Positions 43,250-49,012 of a stretch of DNA of 49,012 nucleotides are shown piece after piece. Source of the stretch: Flavobacteriaceae bacterium (GTDB lineage: Bacteria; Bacteroidota; Bacteroidia; Flavobacteriales; Flavobacteriaceae). The position numbers and the translations under genes are program-made. Numbering within the stretch: the stretch's first letter is position 1; each line of letters opens with the position of its first letter. The stretch spans positions 1 to 49,012 of the forward strand of contig NVRM01000008.1 in the NCBI GenBank assembly GCA_002400885.1. The letters are read 5' to 3'. The notes under the pieces are model-generated. The model worked only from the letters and a program-made list of their open reading frames with translations. It was not told the DNA's origin and ran no database searches.

Positions 43250-44155
43250 TTACTTGCTTAAGTGTTCTAAAATTCCTAAAGATTTTAAGGCACTTGTTGC
43301 TTCTTCTAACTGCGCATTTGTTAGCGTTGTATGTGGGAATCTACTAGGTCCACAATCGATACCTAAAGTTTTCATAAATGATTTTGCTGCACCATTAAAA
43401 CCACCCATGGCATTTAATGTGTCTACAAATTTAGCCGATTTGGTTTGTAAACTTCTTGCCAATTCATAATCGCCTAAATCAAAAGCTTCTTTAATGGCAT
43501 AGTACAACGGAGCTGCATGGTTGTAAGTACTTCCTACCCATCCTGTGGCTCCATAAGGTAGTCCAGATAAGAACATCTCATCTACACCGTATAGGATATT
43601 GTATTTTCCGTTTTCTACATCTTTAGAGTAAGAGAAGTCAATCACGTTATTGTTCGTGAATTTAATTCCTTCTAAACTCGGTATTTGATCCTTAGCCAAT
43701 TCAAGGAAATCTACCATGTTATAATCAGCTCCAGTCAATCCTGGGATGTGATAATAGTAAAAAGGTAAATTTGGTGCTGCTGCTGCGATTTCTCTACAGT
43801 AATCTACCAAACATTGTAATGACCTTGTTTTAAAATAATAAGGCGCCAAGGTAGCAATGGCATCTACTTTTCCTGCTGAATGTGCAGCTAAATCTTTAGA
43901 GATTTCTAAGCTGGTATGTCCTACATGATTGATTACGAAAAAGTCGTCAGTACTTTCTTTGGACCAAGTTTCCGTAATTTCTTTGCGTTCGTCTATTGTT
44001 AAAGAAGTGAAATCTCCGGTAGACCCGTTGATAAATACTCCAGCAACTTTATTGCGTTGTAGAAATGAACTATATGAAGGGATGATATCTAAATTCAAAG
44101 AAAGGTCTTCTTTCAATGGTGCGTATGCTGCAGCTATTAAGTTTTTAATTTCCAT
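43250..44155 (-). CDS. nanA: N-acetylneuraminate lyase
   Basis: Cleaves Neu5Ac into ManNAc and pyruvate. 301-residue DHDPS/NAL-family TIM barrel. Active-site features: GVFINGSTGDFTSLT (carboxylate loop Ser45-Thr46), FYYYHIPGLTG with catalytic Tyr135, GIKFTNNNVIDF with Schiff-base Lys165, and a following GVDEMFLSGLPYGATGWVGSTYN that shapes the sugar pocket. The YYHIP-LTG and GIKFT-NN patterns are those of true sialic acid lyases rather than dihydrodipicolinate synthase. Start at MEIKNLIAAAYAPL. First gene of the nanA-yhcH unit; the operator overlaps its transcription start. Confidence 0.95.
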   Translation of the reverse strand: MEIKNLIAAAYAPLKEDLSLNLDIIPSYSSFLQRNKVAGVFINGSTGDFTSLTIDERKEITETWSKESTDDFFVINHVGHTSLEISKDLAAHSAGKVDAIATLAPYYFKTRSLQCLVDYCREIAAAAPNLPFYYYHIPGLTGADYNMVDFLELAKDQIPSLEGIKFTNNNVIDFSYSKDVENGKYNILYGVDEMFLSGLPYGATGWVGSTYNHAAPLYYAIKEAFDLGDYELARSLQTKSAKFVDTLNAMGGFNGAAKSFMKTLGIDCGPSRFPHTTLTNAQLEEATSALKSLGILEHLSK

Positions 44156-44168
44156 GGTTAACGGTTTT

Positions 44169-44181
44169 TATGTATAACATA
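44169..44181 (-). promoter_or_regulatory. Predicted GntR operator, nanA-yhcH
   Basis: TATGT-ATA-ACATA on the plus strand, three bases from TAGTTTTG on the minus strand and 13 bases before the nanA ATG. Confidence 0.8.
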
Positions 44182-44184
44182 AAG

Positions 44185-44214
44185 CAAAACTACTGCTATT
44201 GTAAAGAAGTACAA
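44185..44214 (-). promoter_or_regulatory. nanA promoter
   Basis: Minus strand TTG (44212-44214), 19 bases, TAGTTTTG (44185-44192): same geometry as the susCD promoter. Confidence 0.8.
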
Positions 44215-44750
44215 TGAAGTTATTCATGTTTTTTTTGTGGTACTTTTGTTTTTAATAAGGTAATTTACCGTAGGTCAGTTCTTTAGAGTTATGTGTGTTT
44301 TTGATTTATAAATTTAATGTTGTAGTTCGTACCGGGTATAGGTAATTGTTTGTTACGTTCTAAGAATGCGGGGTGCTTTATCTGTTTTTTTTTAGAGTAT
44401 TGCCCGTGCGATGGTGTTGCGTTTATACAGATGCTGTTTAGCGCGTTGATAGGTGACTATAGAAAGGAGTGTGAGATGACACCTGCTTTTGTAGTGTGTG
44501 GAAATCATCTTTTCTAAAGGTCACTCTGTTTTAAAGAATATGAATTTAGGGCTAATACCTACCTAAGTTTGTAAATATTAAATTTAGAAAATAAAAGGAG
44601 GATCAATGTTGTTAATACCAATAGAATATGATGCTGTTTCAATTGAAAAACTTCTCCTTGTTAAGTTATAAACATCGAAGAATTTATTGGATACAAAACC
44701 CGCTTATAGGTAGCTGATTGTGATAATCCTATTTCCGTAAAACAAAAGAA

Positions 44751-44822
44751 ATGATGAAAAAGCATAAAACTTATTATGGTATTGACGTTTCAAATACAAT
44801 CCAAAATGACCGATATAAATAG
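44751..44822 (+). pseudogene. Possible IS110-family transposase N-terminal remnant
   Basis: A 23-codon frame MMKKHKTYYGIDVSNTIQNDRYK ending in TAG. YYGIDVS is the typical start of IS110/IS1111 transposases (first acidic residue of the DEDD site). What follows is stop-ridden (FAKSG then TGA), so only a decayed 5' fragment is left. Confidence 0.4.
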
Positions 44823-44847
44823 TTTGCCAAATCAGGTTGAGCACAAT

Positions 44848-44875
44848 TTTTTTAACAACTAGCGTTGTTAAAAAA
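44848..44875. other. Short A/T hairpin near the transposase remnant
   Basis: TTTTTTAACAAC, loop TAGC, GTTGTTAAAAAA: perfect 12-base-pair stem. May be a terminator-like structure or an end of the decayed insertion element. Confidence 0.5.
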
Positions 44876-44963
44876 CAGAACGATAGCTGTCCTTAGAATT
44901 TCCGCCTAGCTAAAACATAAAATAATTCCATTTCTAAACCGTCACTTGGAAATGGTATAAGAA

Positions 44964-44996
44964 CAAAAAAAATCCCGATCGTTAAGATCGGGATTT
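44964..44996 (-). terminator. Rho-independent terminator of the thrS-infC-rpmI-rplT operon
   Basis: AATCCCGATC pairs with GATCGGGATT; on the minus strand a run of eight T follows, 24 bases past the rplT stop. Confidence 0.92.
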
Positions 44997-45019
44997 ATAT
45001 ATAAGCAAGTTATTAAACT

Positions 45020-45364
45020 TTATTTAATTTTATCTACAATAGCCTTAAAAGCTTCTGGATGGTTCATAGCTAAGTCGGCTAAAACCTTACGGTTTAATTC
45101 GATGTTGTTAGCTTTGATTTTACCCATAAACTGTGAGTAAGACATTCCGAATTGACGAGCTCCTGCGTTAATACGTAGGATCCATAAAGCACGGAAGGTT
45201 CTCTTTTTATTCTTGCGGTCTCTATAAGAATATAACATTCCTTTATCGACTGCGTTTTTAGCTACTGTATAAACGTTTTTTCTACGTCCAAAGTAACCTT
45301 TTGCTGCCTTCAAGATTTTTTTTCTTCTCTTTCTTGAGGCAACCGAATTGACTGATCTTGGCAT
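45020..45364 (-). CDS. rplT: 50S ribosomal protein L20
   Basis: 114 residues, normal L20 length. Starts [39 protein letters not shown] and has [23 protein letters not shown], the conserved core. Binds 23S rRNA early in 50S assembly; in other bacteria it represses its own operon. Last gene of the thrS-infC-rpmI-rplT operon, 98 bases after rpmI. Confidence 0.99.
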   Translation of the reverse strand: MPRSVNSVASRKRRKKILKAAKGYFGRRKNVYTVAKNAVDKGMLYSYRDRKNKKRTFRALWILRINAGARQFGMSYSQFMGKIKANNIELNRKVLADLAMNHPEAFKAIVDKIK

Positions 45365-45462
45365 AATTCAATGTGATTTTTTTGTAGTAGGCGATTCATT
45401 TAAGAATACTTGTTTTGCACTACAACAAGGTTAATATTAATTTACCTAACTAAACTTAAATG

Positions 45463-45660
45463 TTACTTTAAGTTTAATTGTCTTAAAATACTTGGCTCAT
45501 CCGCTTTAGATACTAAACCGTCGTGAGTTAATCTTAGTTTACGTTTTTTAGATTTTTTTGTCAAAATATGACTCTTAAACGCGTGCTTTCTTTTAATTTT
45601 TCCAGTACCTGTAAGCTTAAAACGCTTTTTAGCACTAGATTTGGTTTTCTGTTTAGGCAT
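45463..45660 (-). CDS. rpmI: 50S ribosomal protein L35
   Basis: 65 residues, strongly basic, starting [45 protein letters not shown]-like core (here [17 protein letters not shown]). Standard L35 size and position between infC and rplT. Confidence 0.99.
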   Translation of the reverse strand: MPKQKTKSSAKKRFKLTGTGKIKRKHAFKSHILTKKSKKRKLRLTHDGLVSKADEPSILRQLNLK

Positions 45661-45693
45661 TTCTATTGATATTTTATCTTGCTTATAATATTT

Positions 45694-46254
45694 TTATTTC
45701 TTCTTAGGGGCAATGTACATAATCATACGCTTACCTTCTAATTTTGGCATTTGCTCTACTTTTCCAAATTCTTCAAGTTCTTGCGCTAATCTTAATAATA
45801 AGATATGCCCTTGATCTTTAAAAATTATCGAACGTCCTTTAAAGAATACAAAAGCTTTTAATTTAGCACCTTCCTTTAAAAACTTGATTGCGTGTTTCTT
45901 TTTAAACTCAAAATCATGTTCATCGGTTTGTGGACCAAATCTAATTTCTTTCACTACTACTTTAGTAGCTTTACTCTTCAACGCTTTCTCGCGTTTTTTC
46001 TGTTCGTATAAGAATTTTTTATAGTCAATAACCTTACAAACAGGTGGTACTGCTTTTGGTGAGATTTCAACTAAATCAAGTTCTTGTTCTTCGGCAATTG
46101 CATATGCTTTTTCCAAAGTATATACACCAACCTCTACATTGTCTCCAACTAAACGTACGTTCTCGACACCTCGAATCTTGCGATTGATACGGTGTTGATC
46201 TTCTTTCACTATTCTCCAAGGTCTACGCGGTCCTCTTTTTTTTCTAATTGCTAT
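45694..46254 (-). CDS. infC: Translation initiation factor IF-3, probable ATA start
   Basis: IF-3 checks initiator tRNA and start-codon pairing on the 30S subunit. An open frame from the GTG at 46209 gives 171 residues, but homologous residues [14 protein letters not shown] continue in frame upstream, where Bacteroidota IF-3 proteins usually begin MAIR. The codon at that position is ATA (46252-46254), and no ATG, GTG or TTG start exists between it and thrS. Thus 186 residues with a non-canonical start, as with the AUU start of E. coli infC, which underlies IF-3 autoregulation. N-domain [19 protein letters not shown], linker [12 protein letters not shown]-domain [21 protein letters not shown] and [17 protein letters not shown]. 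Confidence 0.93.
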   Translation of the reverse strand: MAIRKKRGPRRPWRIVKEDQHRINRKIRGVENVRLVGDNVEVGVYTLEKAYAIAEEQELDLVEISPKAVPPVCKVIDYKKFLYEQKKREKALKSKATKVVVKEIRFGPQTDEHDFEFKKKHAIKFLKEGAKLKAFVFFKGRSIIFKDQGHILLLRLAQELEEFGKVEQMPKLEGKRMIMYIAPKKK

Positions 46255-46276
46255 GACTGTAAAATTTAAATTAAAC

Positions 46277-48217
46277 TTAAAATTGTTGTATTGTACTATT
46301 AATTTCTTCTTCGATTAAGGAAACGAAATCATTTATTTCAAAAGTTCCTAAGTCCCCTTCTCCATGTTTCCTTACAGAAACAGTGCCATTTCCTTCTTCT
46401 TGTTCTCCAACAATAATCATAAATGGTATCTTACTAACCTCAGCATCACGGATTTTACGCCCGGTCTTCTCACTTCTCGTGTCGATTAGCGTGCGAATTT
46501 CGGAATTTTCTAGCACATTTGAAACTTTTTCGGCATATTTTTGAAATTTATCACTGATTGGTAGTATAATAACCTGCTCTGGACATAGCCAAAGAGGGAA
46601 ATTACCACCGGTATGTTCCAATAATAGTGCAATAAATCGTTCCATAGACCCAAAAGGTGCTCTGTGAATCATCACAGGACGGTGCAATTCGTTGTCAGAA
46701 CCTTTATATGTTAAGTCAAAACGCTCCGGTAGATTGTAGTCTACTTGGATGGTTCCTAGCTGCCATTTTCTTCCTAAAGCATCCTTTACCATAAAGTCTA
46801 GCTTTGGACCATAGAAAGCAGCTTCTCCTGTCTCTACGACATAGTCTAAGCCTTTTTCTTTGGCTGCAGATAGGATGGCCTTTTCTGCTTTGTCCCAGTT
46901 TTCTGTGCTACCTATATATTTTTCAGGATTGTTTGGATCTCTCAAAGATACTTGTGCTGAGAAATCTTCGAACCCTAAAGATTTAAATACATATAATACT
47001 AAATCAATCACATCTTTAAACTCTTGATCCAATTGATCTGGAGTACAGAAAATATGTGCATCATCTTGTGTAAAGCATCGTACACGAGTCATTCCATGTA
47101 ATTCTCCACTTTGTTCATATCTATAAACAGTTCCAAACTCTGCAAATCGTTTTGGTAAATCTTTGTATGACCAAGGCTTGTAATTATATATTTCACAGTG
47201 ATGAGGACAGTTCATAGGTTTTAATAAAAACTCCTCATCCATTTTAGGTGTACGGATTGGTTGGAAACTATCGGCTCCATATTTTTCATAATGACCAGAA
47301 GTAACATACAATTCTTTCTGACCAATATGAGGTGTTATTACTGTCTCGTAACCTGCTTTCTTTTGTGCTTTCTTCAAGAAATTCTCCAATCGTTCGCGTA
47401 AAGCGGCTCCTTTAGGTAACCATAAAGGCAATCCTTGTCCTACTTTTGCTGAAAAGGTAAATAATTCTAATTCCTTTCCTAATTTTCTATGATCTCTTTT
47501 TTTAGCTTCTTCTAAAAGTGCTAAATATTCTTTTAATTCCTTTTGTTTAGGGAAAGTTATTCCATAAACACGAGTTAATTGATTTTTTTTCTCGTCACCT
47601 CTCCAATAGGCACCAGCAACACTCATTATTTTTATAGCCTTAATTAAGCCAGTATGTGGGATATGACCTCCTCTACATAAATCTGTAAAATCGGAATGGT
47701 CACAAAAAGTAATGGTACCGTCCTCTAGGTTTTCAATCAATTCAACTTTATACTCATTGTTTTGAGCACTGTAAACCTCTAAAGCAGTTGCTTTAGAAAC
47801 AGCACGCATTTTAAATACGCTTTTCTGACGTGCAAATTCTAACATTTTAGCTTCAATCTTGCTAAAGTCCTTGTCAGAAATTACAGCATCCCCTAAATCT
47901 ACATCGTAATAAAAACCATTTTCAACGGCAGGGCCAATAGTTAATTTTGCAGTAGGGTATAAAGCAATTATTGCTTGTGCTAATACATGTGCAGATGAAT
48001 GCCAAAATGCTTTTTTTCCGTCATCATCTTTAAAAGTAAATAATGTTAAGTTCCCGTCTTCGGTTAAAGGTGTGGTGGTTTCTACAGTAGTTTCGTTAAA
48101 TTTTGCAGAAATAACGTTTCTTGCAAATCCTTCGCTAATACTTATGGCAACGTCCATTGGACTGCTTCCCTTTTTGTATTCCCTTATTGTACCGTCTGGT
48201 AAAGTGATTTTAATCAT
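46277..48217 (-). CDS. thrS: Threonyl-tRNA synthetase
   Basis: Class II aminoacyl-tRNA synthetase, 646 residues. Order: TGS domain (1-62, [23 protein letters not shown]), SAD editing domain with [11 protein letters not shown] and the zinc-type HxxxH plus [10 protein letters not shown], catalytic core with motif 2 [31 protein letters not shown] and motif 3 [18 protein letters not shown], zinc ligands in [10 protein letters not shown], and the anticodon-binding C-terminus from [15 protein letters not shown]. First gene of the operon; 22 bases separate it from the IF-3 ATA start. Normal length. Confidence 0.99.
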   Translation of the reverse strand: MIKITLPDGTIREYKKGSSPMDVAISISEGFARNVISAKFNETTVETTTPLTEDGNLTLFTFKDDDGKKAFWHSSAHVLAQAIIALYPTAKLTIGPAVENGFYYDVDLGDAVISDKDFSKIEAKMLEFARQKSVFKMRAVSKATALEVYSAQNNEYKVELIENLEDGTITFCDHSDFTDLCRGGHIPHTGLIKAIKIMSVAGAYWRGDEKKNQLTRVYGITFPKQKELKEYLALLEEAKKRDHRKLGKELELFTFSAKVGQGLPLWLPKGAALRERLENFLKKAQKKAGYETVITPHIGQKELYVTSGHYEKYGADSFQPIRTPKMDEEFLLKPMNCPHHCEIYNYKPWSYKDLPKRFAEFGTVYRYEQSGELHGMTRVRCFTQDDAHIFCTPDQLDQEFKDVIDLVLYVFKSLGFEDFSAQVSLRDPNNPEKYIGSTENWDKAEKAILSAAKEKGLDYVVETGEAAFYGPKLDFMVKDALGRKWQLGTIQVDYNLPERFDLTYKGSDNELHRPVMIHRAPFGSMERFIALLLEHTGGNFPLWLCPEQVIILPISDKFQKYAEKVSNVLENSEIRTLIDTRSEKTGRKIRDAEVSKIPFMIIVGEQEEGNGTVSVRKHGEGDLGTFEINDFVSLIEEEINSTIQQF

Positions 48218-48242
48218 TATAAATTTTTCATTTATTGAATTG

Positions 48243-48250
48243 CAAATATA
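48243..48250 (-). promoter_or_regulatory. Candidate thrS -7 element
   Basis: Minus strand TATATTTG, 25 bases before the thrS ATG; -33 TTG not obvious. Confidence 0.45.
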
Positions 48251-48767
48251 TTAAGAAGATGTTAGTTATACATGCTTTATTCTGTTTTTTGTGTTACTAT
48301 ATTTTTTAGAGATTTTCATTGGTATTTATATAGAAGGGAACTTCCTGTAATAGGGTAGAGGGATGTATGATAGTAAAGGCTTAGATAGTGCTACTATTTT
48401 ATAATCAACCGAAAGTTCACAGCATCACTGTTTTCATCTCGCAAGTCTTCAAACCATAAAAACCACCTTATATATAGGAGAACAAGAAACACTTATAGCA
48501 TAAGGCAACAAGAATGGAAGAATCTCAGAAATAGATCGCCACCTCGTTACATTCCTAAAAATGATGGCTAGCTGACCATAATTATTCTCAAGCCTCTTAG
48601 TGTGTCATCCTCGAGAATGCGTGGAATTCAGTAAAAAAAACAGTACAGATATTAGAATTACATAATAATTAGCAGGGTTTGTTCTTTAGAGGAGTAACCT
48701 GTCTCGTACAGTGTTCTTCTGTCGTATGTCATGCAATATCTCTCGAATCTCACATCTATCTCTCAAA

Positions 48768-48886
48768 TTTGGGCGTTCCCCAAGGGTCGGGCTATACGCT
48801 CATACGCTTCGCTTTTATTATAGTGGAGTAACTGCGTTTCTCCACTATAATAAAAGCTGCAGGGTAACCGCTGCTATCCCTAACGC
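48768..48886 (+). repeat. Dispersed repeat family 1, copy D, with a different hairpin tip
   Basis: The arms (GGGCGTTCCCCAAGGGTC... and ACCGCTGCTATCCC then TAACGC) match copies A-C, but the A/T tip is replaced by a perfect 17-base-pair stem, CTTTTATTATAGTGGAG with its complement. Confidence 0.85.
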
Positions 48887-49012
48887 AACCACGCACCTTT
48901 CCTATATTCACATCTCTATTGTCATTTCACACCTTTCTATATGTAGGAGAAGGGTAGGGGACAGCAGTAGTTCAGCCTCGCGGACACATTAATCTGTTTC
49001 TTAGATTCTTCC

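Larger units (their letters stand above)
44156..45019. other. Gene-free region between nanA promoter and rplT
   Basis: Contains the nanA promoter/operator, a transposase remnant (44751-44822), a small hairpin (44848-44875) and the rplT terminator. The stretch 44240-44740 shows no recognisable coding sequence. Confidence 0.6.
48218..49012. other. Gene-free region upstream of thrS
   Basis: Contains the thrS -7 element and the fourth copy of repeat family 1 (48768-48886). No tRNA and no credible gene; a 93-codon frame at 48711-48992 runs through the repeat and is rejected. Confidence 0.6.

Noticed and set aside
48711-48992. Plus-strand open frame of 93 codons at the window end
   Set aside because: It runs through repeat copy D; composition is that of translated repeat DNA.
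1-49012. CRISPR arrays, prophage modules, toxin-antitoxin pairs, rRNA or tRNA genes
   Set aside because: No regularly spaced direct repeats, phage structural genes, paired small toxin/antitoxin genes or RNA gene signatures were seen.

Overview
The window is a chromosomal segment of a marine-type Flavobacteriaceae bacterium (Bacteroidota). The evidence is low GC, a SusC/SusD pair, Bacteroidota-type promoters (TAnnTTTG, sometimes with an upstream TTG), almost no Shine-Dalgarno sites, small Bacteroidota-restricted families (DUF4136, DUF5522, DUF4197) and the lineage-typical NagB fused to a PIG-L-like domain. A Tenacibaculum-like genus is plausible but not proven.

Layout. 1-13.6 kb is mostly core metabolism: a B12-dependent fused acyl-CoA mutase (IcmF type, cut by the left edge), small lipoproteins and hypothetical proteins, a BtuF-like binding protein with pyrF, tpiA, prmA-clpS, a HAD phosphatase, and a three-gene biotin-dependent carboxylase operon, probably propionyl-CoA carboxylase. 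13.8-19.5 kb is signalling: a PAS/HATPase sensor gene split by one in-frame TAA, a 1239-residue hybrid histidine kinase with several PAS domains, and a small soluble histidine kinase. 45.0-48.2 kb is the classical thrS-infC-rpmI-rplT operon.

20.3-44.2 kb is a complete-looking sialic acid utilization locus: secreted sialidase, SusC/SusD, two SGNH/sialate O-acetylesterase-type enzymes, a GH20 beta-hexosaminidase, a mutarotase-Na+ symporter fusion, N-acetylneuraminate lyase, a YhcH/NanQ-type protein, an AGE-family 2-epimerase, NagB, a creatininase-family hydrolase, LrgA/LrgB membrane proteins and an FCD-type GntR regulator. Predicted flow: O-deacetylation and sialidase release of Neu5Ac, uptake across the outer membrane by SusCD, mutarotation and uptake by the fused symporter, cleavage to ManNAc and pyruvate, epimerization to GlcNAc, then (after a kinase and a deacetylase not seen here) NagB to fructose-6-phosphate.

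The most striking signal is regulatory. A near-palindrome TATGT-N3-ACATA occurs upstream of six transcription units of this locus and was not noticed elsewhere. At five of the six it lies 1-4 nt downstream of a TAnnTTTG promoter element, which suggests repression at the transcription start by the GntR regulator encoded in the locus. LrgA/LrgB homologues in other bacteria handle pyruvate, so their presence in a pathway that produces pyruvate may be functional.

The gaps between transcription units of the locus carry dispersed repeats: four copies of an 84-119 bp element with conserved arms and an exchangeable central hairpin, and three copies of a roughly 70 bp element. There is also a transposase remnant.
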